Shown piece after piece: positions 51,227-62,752 of a DNA stretch of 64,000 bases. The DNA is from Timema cristinae. Taxonomy: Eukaryota > Arthropoda > Insecta > Phasmatodea > Timematidae. Under the pieces are notes generated by a model that was not told the origin of the DNA, did no database searches, and saw nothing but the letters and a program-made list of their open reading frames with translations. The translations under genes and the position numbers were made by a program. The stretch is from NCBI GenBank assembly GCA_039000515.1, contig JBCFYV010000001.1:58035565-58099564 (forward strand), given 5' to 3'. Positions within the stretch are counted from its first letter, which is position 1; each line of letters starts with the position of its first letter.

Positions 51227-52105
51227 TATTGGTCGCTGCAGTCAAGTGCCCGCTGTCCTATTTACCACAAGCATTTTCAATGGTCACTGCAATCGAGTGC
51301 CCGCTGTCCCATTTACAACAAGCATTCTCGCTGGTCACTGCAATCGAGTACGTGCTGTCCCATTTACAACAAGCACTCTCACTGGTCACTGCAATCAAGT
51401 GCCCGATGACCCATTTACCACAAGCATTCTCGCTGGTCACTGCAATCAAGTACGTGCTGTCCCATTTACAACAAGCATTCTCGCTGGTCACTGCAATCAA
51501 GTGCCCGATGACCCATTTACCACAAGCATTCTCGCTGGTCACTGCAATCAAGTGCCCGATGACCCATTTACCACAAGCATTCTCGCTGGTCACTGCAATC
51601 AAGTACGTGCTGTCCCATTTACAACAAGCATTCTCGCTGGTCACTGCAATCAAGTGCCCGATGACCCATTTACAACAAGCATTCTCGCTGGTCACTGCAA
51701 TCAAGTGCCCGATGACCCATTTACCACAAGCATTCTCGCTGGTCACTGCAATCAAGTGCCCGATGACCCATTTACAACAAGCATTCTCGCTGGTCACTGC
51801 AATCAAGTGCCCGATGACCCATTTACAACAAGCATTCTCGCTGGTCACTGCAATCAAGTGCCCGATGACCCATTTACAACAAGCATTCTCGCTGGTCACT
51901 GCAATCAAGTACGTGCTGTCCCATTTACCACAAGCATTCTCGCTGGTCGCTGCAATCAAGTGCCCGATGACCCATTTACCACAAGCATTCTCGCTGGTCA
52001 CTGCAATCAAGTACGTGCTGTCCCATTTACCACAAGCATTCTCGCTGGTCACTGCAATCAAGTGCCCGATGACCCATTTACCACAAGCATTCTTGCTGGT
52101 CACGC
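51227..52105. repeat. 51-bp satellite array, about 17 units, copy 2
   Basis: The same left and right flanks as copy 1, but only about 17 units. Most read gtcactgcaatcaagtgccc gatgacccat, alternating with tacgtgctgtcccat units, and the gggccctctgtcccaattgcc variant is absent. The frame 51147-52157 is open for 336 codons through the whole array, from a 28-residue unique start to a unique end (NLKPDPGLCTARGP), because all units are exact multiples of 3. Confidence 0.97.
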
Positions 52106-52252
52106 TATGTCAAACTTGAAGCCAGACCCAGGGCTATGTACGGCCCGTGGACCTTAACATGGATCAAGATATGATGAAGCCCAATTTTATTTTTTTATTC
52201 AAAGTTGTGAAGATCCACCTGGTTGGAATGACACATTTAATTAAATCGTATT

Positions 52253-52504
52253 ACCCGCCTCGGTGGCGGAGTTGGCTAACGCGCTGGTCGTGTTGAGCTC
52301 GACTGCTGAGGACGGGGAGATCGAGGTTAGAATCTCGGTTGGGTGAACTGGGGGAGGAGTCCTAACTGGTTTTACACTCTCCCTCCACGTAAATGCGGTT
52401 CACTTCCTTTAATTCAACCTTCCCAATTCCTAATCCATTAGCGTAATTACTACTTAAAGCGTATAACACGATCGGCTAGTAAGACGTGGTGCTAATTAAA
52501 AAAA
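52253..52504 (+). mobile_element. SINE type C, copy 2
   Basis: The same insertion as 20331-20581, with taattaaatcgtatt at 52238-52252 and 52505-52519. A few substitutions separate it from copy 1, one in the B box (ggttagaatc). Confidence 0.92.
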
Positions 52505-52695
52505 TAATTAAATCGTATTCACAAAAGGTTTATTAAAAAAAAATACTGATAAGAACCGGGTGATAATTTCTGGGAACAAAATAGAGGATATTCTATTGTT
52601 CTGTATCTTTGTACTTTTATATTACAATTGTAGAATTAAACCAAAGTTGTTCATACTAATAAAGTGAACATATTCAATTGTTTTAGATGTTTACT

Positions 52696-52925
52696 ATGGC
52701 CCCGGTCTATTGTGTGACTCTCGCAATAGAGTGGACTTCCGATGATACGGAGATCAGCGCTCGAATCCCAGTCGGGTGTATTGAGGGTAGTTTGCCTAAT
52801 TTATTTTACAATCTCCTTCCACACAAATGCAGGCAGACTTCCTCTAAAACCATCCTTCATCAACCGTAGCATATATATATATATATTTATTCGTACAACC
52901 CGAGCGGGTAGTAAGATTTTGCGCA
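52696..52925 (+). mobile_element. SINE type B, copy 2
   Basis: The same element as 20771-21010, with a shorter internal (TA)n run and tail acccgagcgggtagtaag. Confidence 0.75.
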
Positions 52926-54759
52926 AAAGAAAGCATCCAACTGACAATGAATCAACCTTGTCGTGGTCAAGAGCTCCGAGTCCTGGTTAGCCTAGGAAGT
53001 AGACAGACCCCCACAGAAAGACCATGGTTTGAATCGGGGTTAGGAAAACAGTTTTATAGTTTAAACCAAACACCAACTTCAATGCTGATAAAAAAAAGAG
53101 AGTGACACCTTTATCCTCATGCTCATTAATGCGAAATCCAGAGTTAAATACTGTACCAATATTACATGATAGCGTACTAATTAATCATCGTTTTATTTCT
53201 TGTAGCGTGCAGTCTATGAATCTACCGATTATATCTGCAAACTTATCAAGTGCCCAAAGTAAATCGATAACAGACAAAACACTCAGACTCCGACCGTTAA
53301 TTAAACACTGTGACAGCGGGAACCCACATTTTCTCAAATTGTTACGGCCATCCCAAGACTCAATCCCGGGAACTTTATCTTAGCCGGAAGATACACTATT
53401 GACTGAGCAAAGGTGTTGAACATTTGTCCAGTAATTGTAGATCATTTTTTTCGGATTTTTATCTTGTAATTTCAACAAGATAGTCATTATATTTGAACCT
53501 TGGCTAAATATTGCCTAAAACACTATATAAATACGTGATCCAATGAACAGTAGATCGGGAAAATTCTCAATGCCACTCATATATGCTATTTGTGTCCACT
53601 TATTTATATAAGTGTGTCCATATTTGCACTATAGATGATACATAACTTATTTTACAATGTTTATTTATTATTAACTACAACCCTTAAATCACAATAAAGT
53701 TTATAATTAGACTAATGGAGATAATTTTGACGGAGTTTGATGATCATTTACCTGAGGCGAGACCGCAATTGAAAATTAATACACCCAGTGCTGCCGGTTG
53801 GTGTTGAACCTAGTCTACAGATCACCTCACCTAATCCTTCTCCTAATAACTATAATCGACTATGCTCTTGGACCTCCAACCTGGGTCTTACTTGTGTAAC
53901 TCCAAGGCAACCAAGATCATAAAACCTGCGAGCGATGACGTCATTGTGGAGGGTGTGTGACATCACATTGTATGGACAGCTTCTGAAAAAAAAAAAGTTA
54001 GATTAGAGGAGATTTAGATTGTTATTTTAATAAATATACAAGTGAGTTGGTCATCAATTTTATATTAGCCTATAAAAGTATCACGTTTCATCGTTATCAA
54101 ACAAAATTGCAATCCAAGCTTGGATTTTAATGCAATTATTTCCAAAATGATACTAGTGGGTCGTTGCAGCGATGGCTGAAGATTATTGCACTAAACTGTA
54201 TTTTAAACTTTTCACTGGGATAGGATCTAAATAATAAGTTATCACTCACTTTTTATTTAAAAATGTACTCCTCAAAGGCTATCGACTTTACTTAGATATT
54301 TAGTTTTCGGTGTATAATTTGAATCAAAACGTATATTTTCCCCCTTCACACCCGATGAGAATTTTAAAATGACCCCTCTCCCAGCTCTTTATCTATTCGT
54401 TGCACAAAACCACTCAAGTACCCAACGATTGAGCTGATATTATATTTAAACAAACACAAATATTTTATTTACCAATACACAACTATATACAAATTCTGGT
54501 TTCCATGGTGACGCAAACAAAGAATGATTGTACAGATGAACCACTGTCCACACAGAAGGAAAATATGGAAAACTCGCTAGGAAATTTGTGTTTTAGTTTT
54601 AGTCCACTATTTTTACAGGAATCCCGATTCCCTTATCTTTAAAATGAGTGTTCGTTTGTTAAATATGTTCAGTCATTTCCTCGTTATTTCTATTACTGGA
54701 AAAGGGCTTATCAAATAACATATATCAAAATATATAATAGAGTGATAAAATGTGGTGGT

Positions 54760-55680
54760 GAAAATGAGAGTGTTTTTGGGTGTGTTATTGTGTAAGTGTG
54801 AGTGTGAGAAAGTGAGTGTAAGAGACTAAGAATGAGCAAGTGAGATATATCGAGTGATAGCAAGAGTACGTGTATGTGTTAGAGAGAAAAATACTGGGAG
54901 AAGAGAAACCTATTGTGTGTGTAGGAGGAGATAAAGTGTGTGAGAAAGAGAATATGGAAGGGAAAATACGTGATAAAGTATGTGTGTGTGTGAGTGAAAG
55001 AGAGAGTGCAAAATTTTGAGAACGATATTGTGAAAAAGAGAGTTTGAGAGTGATAGTTAGATAGGGGGAGATTAGTTTAGAGAAAGTAAATCAGATTGAA
55101 AGAAAGTTAGGGAAATAGTTAAAGAGAGAAATTAAAATAATGAGTTTGAGAGAGAGAGTGGTTGTGAAATAAGGAGAGTGAGATAAATACTGAGATTGAG
55201 ATAGAAAGGAAGTTTGAGATAGAGAGGAAGTTTGGGATAGATAGGAAGTTTGAGATAGAAAAGAAGTTTGAGATAGAGAGGAAGTTTGAGATAGAAAGGA
55301 AGTTTGAGATAGAAAGGAAGTTTGAGATAGAGAGGAAGTTTGAGATAGAGAGGAAGTTTGAGATAGAAAGGAAGTTTTAGATAAAGGGAGTTTGAGAGAA
55401 AGAGCGTTCAAAAGATAGAACGTTTTAGAGCGAGCTTGAGAGAGTGAGTATAATAAGGATAATGTGATAGAAATGGTGTTATAAAGAGTGTATGTGATGG
55501 TAGAGAGTGTGGGAGAGAAAGGGATAAAGTGTGAGAGATAATGATAAAATAGTATACTAGAGAGAGAAAGAGATTTATATAGTTAGTGTGTGTGTGTGTT
55601 TGTGTGTGAGGGGAGAAAGTGTGATAGAGTATGTGTGAGAGCATGAGAGAGTCTGATAGAAAGAGATAATGCGAAAATAT
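54760..55680. repeat. C-poor purine-rich tract, copy 2
   Basis: Matches 22860-23830 but with fewer 18-bp GAGATAGAGAGGAAGTTT units (about 10) and small changes in the flanking gt/ga runs. Confidence 0.92.
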
Positions 55681-55894
55681 AGATGGGGTACTCAATCATT
55701 TCGGTACTTTTAAATATTATTCCCTCAAAATTAAATATCAACTTGGAAAAATAACTGAACTTATTGTATTTGTAATAATATAAAAAGATAGATGAGGTAC
55801 ACAAAACATTACTTTTAAATAACATACCCTCAAAACTAACCGATAAAATGAAAACGTAGCTTTACTTATGTATTTGTATTGTGTTATTACTTGC

Positions 55895-56010
55895 CAAAAT
55901 GAACATCAAAACCCATTATTTGAATAAAATGAGCATCAAAACCCACTATTTGAATAAAATGAACATCAAAATCCATTACTTGAAAAAAATGAACAAAAAC
56001 TCATATCTGG
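55895..56010. repeat. Tandem repeat, about 29 bp x 4, copy 2
   Basis: Matches 24057-24172, with slightly more regular units (aaaatgaacatcaaaaccca). Confidence 0.8.
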
Positions 56011-57126
56011 ATAGTTAAAAAGTCAATTTTTAAACATTATTCCAGATAATTTTATCGTTTTTGAGCTTATAATGCATACTAAAACAGATTTAAACAAAAT
56101 TTTATCATGCACGAAACAAAACGTAGACAGTATTTTCACGAACTTAACAACTTAACCTTTTAATTTTGATTTATGCTCTATATTATTAATTTAAATGCGA
56201 ATTAACGATAACAATATTCCAATAAAAATTTAATGTTTCTCCAGATTAGGAAACTCAATATTTAGATGTGCTATGACCAGCATCCAAAGAGAAATATTCA
56301 TCCAAAGAGAAAATTGTGATGTTTTCAGACCAACAAATAAAGATTGAGTTATTATTTTTTAGCCAGAGATATGTATTTTATTTAGAGATTTACAGCCATG
56401 CAACAAATAATGGTTTCCATGGTGACTAAACAAAGAATGGAAAACAGAAAATTATCTGAGAATATTATGTAAGGAATGAGCTTGTGAGAATATTAGATAA
56501 GTTGAAAATAGGTTAATGTGAAATTGTTTTATAAGTTAAAAATTAAAAAATATAATTAGGATCACCACATATAATAATTGAGAAAGAGATAATTACATTA
56601 ATCCTATTAAAAACAAAATAGGCCTTATTCAAATATTAGATTAGAATTTGTAATAAATATGTAATATGTTAAAATTATTGAACATAAGCTATGTGAAATT
56701 ACAGTTCTGAGTAAAAATAAGAAAAATAAATTGATAAGTTAAATTTAAGCCTATTTAGGATTATTCAGTTTCTAATCAAAAAACCGTAGTCCTAAAATAC
56801 AATTAAACATCAGAATGTATTAAATATAAGATAGATAGATATTTTTGATATAATGAAATTAGGTTAATAAGTGCTCATCATAAACCGTTCCTTAGTTCTC
56901 TGTGAAAATCGGGTTTTCATGGAAAACTACCATATTTTCCGACGTCTTGGACCTCTAACCGTTAAAATGAGTAGTCGTTTGTCAAAATCTGTTCAGTCAT
57001 TTCCTCGTAATTTATATTACCGGAAATAGGCTTATCAAATTATATATACGAATATATTTCTGATAGCTACGCTCTATTATTATAATTAAATGTACAATAA
57101 TTAAATAAATTATTATCAAGGTAATA

Positions 57127-57680
57127 TCTATACTACTTATAAAACAAAGTGTCGGTATGTATGTCTGTATCTCTAAAAAGATTTATGGAACCGATTAGCT
57201 TATTGCGATACAGCTTTTTATATTATTTAGATTTCTAACATAAAAATTTTAGGCTGTAGCATCGGATGGTGTACCATAGACTCTAAACAACAACAAGGCG
57301 CTGACTTACCCCGTTTACCCGCTGCCCGAGGCTCCATGCAAGATAGACACAAGTCGGACGTAACTTCGCGGGACCGAAACAAAACTAATACTAACTTGAA
57401 GAATGGGACGCAAATCAGCGATGCCCGTAAAGTGGACTGACTGACGCAATGCGGATATCCACATCGGGAAGATTCCCGACCGGCCACGAACTTCCCCGAA
57501 GTTCGTCTTAGGCATGCGCAATATGTTCCCTAGCGATCCTGAATGTTTCCCCCCCTATGTCTCCCGTCTTTTCCCCCTCTGTGGCTGATTGTATTTATAC
57601 GGGCATCTGAGCCTACTATCGATACAATTGGGCCTTAACCGTACTAGGAGAAGGAGAAGCTCCGGCTTCATTCGTATTAT
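57127..57680 (+). mobile_element. Helitron-like 5' end and GC-rich body, copy 2
   Basis: TCTATACTACTTATAAAACA here is closer to the usual Helitron start than copy 1, which lost or shifted two bases. The 9-bp stem hairpin is at 57486-57506. The right end is undefined. Confidence 0.55.
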
Positions 57681-59040
57681 AATGTAAGATCTAAATTACT
57701 TTCTGGCAACTTTAACTTCGTTTTCTGTTAAAATTATTCAAAATTCTTTTTTGGCGTCATTTCAATTTATCTTTAAAATATGGAGCATAGTAGTAAATTT
57801 AATCTGAACTTGTTGATATCGATTAGTGACAGGGTATTGGCATCACTATGCGAGTCGAGTTGTAATCCTTGCTGGATAATAATCGATTACTAACCTTTGA
57901 GAGATATCGATTTTCTTTACATCAATTTAGAATGTGTTTTAACTTGATATTTCTGTGTGAAATATTTAAATGCATGTTCGCGGGAACATTGAGTTGGTTG
58001 AACTTAGGATTAACTTTTGTACCTTTGCAAAAGACTCGTGACTATTTAATGTTATGAATTATTCAGAGTAAATTTGTGGATACCAAATTAGGGTAATTTT
58101 CTTATGTTTAGTTCAAGGTGGTTATTAAGTGTAAATACGCTTTGGTATTTAACTGTTAATATACAAAATACATTATTGTAAGCTTTTTCTTGTAACGTAT
58201 CTAAATCATCACAAACATTATGACTGCCATTAAGTAAAAAAAGGGAACCAAAGCCTATTACTGTTTTGTGGTCTATCTACTCTGTCGGCGCTAAAGTAAA
58301 GTAAATGATTATTCCCTTGGTATGAACTTTGTAAAAATCTACTGATAATACTATAGCATTTTTACGACTTTTGGTGAATACCATAAATATTATACAATTA
58401 TATATATTACAACTATATTTGATGTTCAATATTTAATCATTTTAAATAAATTTGATATTCTATATTCTACAAATATCTTCTTGACATGATTTCTTCCGTA
58501 ATATAAGAATTTCCCACCAAACCCTAGGTATACGAGAGTATATTTAAGTAAGTTTTCTAATATGGTGAACAGGATGAGCAGGATATATCCTTTACCTTCT
58601 CTTGAGATGGACTATCCATATATATTACTCTGCGACAGGTGGGAGTTGCGAGATCTGATGTTTTGAATGTTGTCTTTAAACATTAAAAGGACAGAACTCC
58701 TTGCTTTCACTCCTGATGTCCCCCCTTTTTTGTATGTACCTTTCTTGTAGTTTGAGCCTCCACCCCGTTAGGATGGTTCAAGGCGTTTGATCAAATGAAT
58801 TAAATTAAGTTTATGTTTTTCAAATATTATGTTTTAAAAGGCTTGATTAATGATGAATTCTCCTAATGAATATAGAATGTATGATATTTTATCTGTCTAA
58901 CTCGATCGCCAAATCTAAAGCCTAGTTACAGAACATATTTCAATAGTAAATACAAGGACAAATCATATTTTAGTTTGGTTGATTGTTATTAATTCACAGA
59001 TTCTTATAAAGGATAGTTTCTGTATCTATACGTTAGATTA

Positions 59041-59282
59041 TATTATTATTATTATTATTATTATTATCACCACCGCATCTTACTACCCGTTAGAGTTATA
59101 CGCACTTACGCTAATGTGTAATGGTAGGATTATTGTGAGATGAAATGGAGGACCTAAACGAGGGATCAGAACCACGGTGGAGGTCTGGCATTCCACACAT
59201 TCACAAGTTGTGATTAATACACACCTTGTCAGAGGTGGAGGAAGGGTTTGGTAATCAAATAAATCTGTGCCGGGACCGAGGA
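59041..59282 (-). mobile_element. SINE type A, 5'-truncated, copy 2
   Basis: Matches 27199-27431, with a longer (ATT)n run and fewer single-base losses. Confidence 0.88.
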
Positions 59283-60083
59283 GATTCTTATGTTAGTAAC
59301 AATTATTTACTCCTATGATTAACTTAATAACCATTGTTAAAAATTGTAAGACTTGTTGCCTCCGAGAGCCTAATTGACAATTCACTAATAGCTGGGTCAC
59401 AAATTATTTCAGGACTAAACAAACCACCGTCTATTAACCCGTATTTTGAACATCGTAGTTTTTACTATTTTCTTGACCTACTGAAGAGCTCGTAACTAAA
59501 CCCATCAAACTGTAAAAATTACTGTTGTTAGATGAATTATTCTTATTTAAAAATAAAATTCAGTTCATGATGATCATATCATATACACTAATACTACCCA
59601 TCTATTTCAATTAGGAAAAAACTTTCACACTGCAATAAACCCCTCATTATAATTCTTTTATTGGAAAACAATTTTTTTCAAAGCAAAAAAATTGTAGTAT
59701 GGGAATTTTAATAATATCTCCATGTGTGTTAAGGTTTTTATAACAATTTATTGACAAACTACTGTGGTTGTCCAAGTAGTTTACGAGAAACGGTGAGTTA
59801 TGTTTTAGGATTTTCGAGTATTTGATAGTGGTAAACATAATGCCGCTTTGATTTACCCTGCAAGAACTTAACATTTTAGCCGTTTTGCGTGCTTGTGTCG
59901 TGAATTCAGAATATAGGTTGCAGTCTGTACTTTGCACGGTGCTTATAGTTAGAACTAAATTAACATAGCTTAATCCTATTAATTTTAAAACCTAAGTTAA
60001 ATTAAATTAGACTTTACCCAATTTATTCCTTCCCTTCATTACTACACGTTACCTAGTTTGAAATATCTTCGTTAGTTCATAGG

Positions 60084-61131
60084 CAGTGGCGTGCGGTGAC
60101 TTTTCTCAAAGAGGACTAGGTTTGAAGACACCTTTCATTATGGGGTTAAAGAGGAATATTCTCCATATAATGTACAATATGTAAACTTAGCAAATACACT
60201 TTTACAGGTCATAGGGTAAGCAATTTATCTCCCTCCAACCGATTCACAATATTTTGATATGGAATAAACAAACAAATACATAAATAGATAAATAAAACCA
60301 AAACATGGAAAAAAATAAACACATTAATAATTAAATAAAAATTAATAGTTGAATCTTATCTTTATTGGTATATTAGTGCAATCCTTCTGTCATCTTTCTG
60401 AATGAATTTGTCGATAACAGCATCGTAGAATGATTTTTGACTCTGCAGTTCATCTAGCAAGCCTTTTCCGACTGACAACAGAGAAAGTGTGGAGAGCCTA
60501 TTCTCACACTGGGTGTAACATACAGTCGTCTTAATACGTTTCAAACAAGCTTTGTTGTGAGGGAACAGTTTTCAAATCCGAGTCCCCTTCCATAGTTTAA
60601 ACTTTCAAACACTTTCAAACTAAATTGACAATCGAACACTTTAACACTTCACAAGATCTCTTTTATCAATGGGAACAATTACATAAGCTTTACACCACAA
60701 CAATACCACTTATAAGAAGCAAACCAAAATTACATTTACCTGTGACAGAACGCCAAGTGTTAGCATATATCTTATTATAGAGACGGACTAGGCTGGCTTC
60801 AACTAGTCCTCTCCCCGGTAAAAGCCGATAAGACTCGAGCGCTTCCGATGTTAGTTGGGAGAGGGGAAGGGGTCCACGCAAGCAGCTGGAATAGCATTGA
60901 GTATTGTGACAGCGCTTCTGATGTTAGTGTGTTGTCATTGTAGAGAGGGAAGGGGGTGCGGGGGCATCGCACAAATAGCTAGAATATCGTTGAGTATTGT
61001 GACGCAAATTGAGACTCAGATAGATTTTATTTTATGCTTTTATTTCCCGTTAAAATTTAACTCAAAATAAATAAACTAAAAATGTCTGGGGACTAGCCTA
61101 GTCCTACTAGTCCATTGACGGCACGCCACTG
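60084..61131. mobile_element. hAT-like element with 8-bp target duplication, copy 2
   Basis: The same ends and the same TTCATAGG duplication (60076-60083 and 61132-61139) as 28237-29284, also 1048 bp. It therefore inserted before the two copies separated. A minus-strand frame at 60362-60544 joins pieces that are split in copy 1 (FYDAVIDKFIQKDDRRIALI), so it may be a transposase scrap. Confidence 0.9.
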
Positions 61132-61603
61132 TTCATAGGATGGGATTCAAATCTCAGAATGATGTACTGAGGGTGATTCAACTAAATTGTTTCCTCTTAT
61201 CCCTCCACGCAAATGTGGGTACAGTTGCTCTTAACTTTACTCAATCCCAATCTCATTATTATGATTAAATAGATAACTCTGGGAAGGTTAGTAATTCATG
61301 GTGTAGGATAAAGGCCTTTGCAAAACATAAAATAATCATGCCTGTTATTTAGGAAAAAAATTTAAATGTAAATATAAATAAAGATAAATCTTCTTCTGTT
61401 CGTTCATTTTGGTAGTTTAACATAATTTTATTCTTTTGATCTATTAAATTTTAATATGACTTAGCTATGTCTTCTTACAACTACCATAACCAATACCGAT
61501 GTAACTCATGAGAGTCTTGCCACCTTACATCTACCATAACCACCACCGATGTAACTCATGAGTGTCTTGCCATCTTACAACGATTGCCCTGATTATAGGG
61601 ATG

Positions 61604-61724
61604 AGTGTTGCCCCCGGAGGTGCATTGTGGGAGCGAGCGAATCTTGTGCACTTTATCTGAGAGCCGCGGGCCAGTAGAACCTCTCTGAGAGGCGCTAGAA
61701 GCGACAAGCAAGGGTGGCAACACT
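61604..61724. mobile_element. Possible 120-bp MITE, copy 2
   Basis: Matches 29757-29876, with the AGTGTTGCC ends intact. Confidence 0.4.
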
Positions 61725-62752
61725 GCCTAACTGATGTCTAGTCTTTAGAGAACGCGTTACCAAGAGAGTGAAATATCACCACATCACTTTGAGAAAAAGA
61801 TTGTTAACAACGAGAAGTGAAATGTTCGCCGAGAAATTTATGAAAATATTTTAAAAATGAATTCTTAACACAATGTGTCATTATATTTGTACTTGTTGTT
61901 CCAAATGTATCTCTTGAAAAATCCCCGAAATAGGTAATTAACACCTCAGCTATTTATATCATAAATATCAAATACTTGTGATAAATTATATAAATTAATT
62001 AATTTTCTGTATCGCTTTTTGTCTGCTAGTAAGACCTTTTATAAGACAAAATTAAAATAGGTTTTATTAATAATTCTTAGTCAGAATATCAGTACGCGTT
62101 TAGCTGTTTGTTTTCATAATTTAAGAAATAAGCTAAATTCACAGGTCTGCAATGAAATTTTTTTTGAAATCTAAACACTGATTCTTATAGATTTTTAGGT
62201 GCTGATTTCAGTAAAAATAGTTTAAAAAAACTCCATCACGTAACAGTTTTTGACAAACTCAAATTTTAGATTTTAATATTCAACCCTTATTGTGTATTAA
62301 GATTCTAAGCAAATTTCCATATCTTAAAAAAAAAGCCTTTCATTTGATCCAGGTGTATTATAAAATTGATGTTTCAAATAGAGGGGGAAGGAGGGATGGA
62401 AAGGGGGGGGAGGGTATTTGGGGACAATGAGTGGCAGTGCCATGAGTCATAAAGAGAATTTTAGAAACATGTTTACTAAGTTTCTTAAGACAGTGATTAA
62501 GATAACGCGATGATTAACTTCATTTGGTTTTCCCCTCTTCATATTAAGACTAAGGGATAAAAGTGATGATTCACTTCCTTTTTGTTTTCCCCTCCCCACA
62601 TTCTTTCATTTCATTTCTTTGAATGTTTGCTCAGTTTCAACTCAATCTTGAGAGACAAGGTTGTCATATAGAGTATAAAATCACTGCTCAAGTTTTTTTC
62701 CATCAGCTATGAGTTTTATTTGTGGTTTTAATCTGATTTTAAGTGTGGCTAA

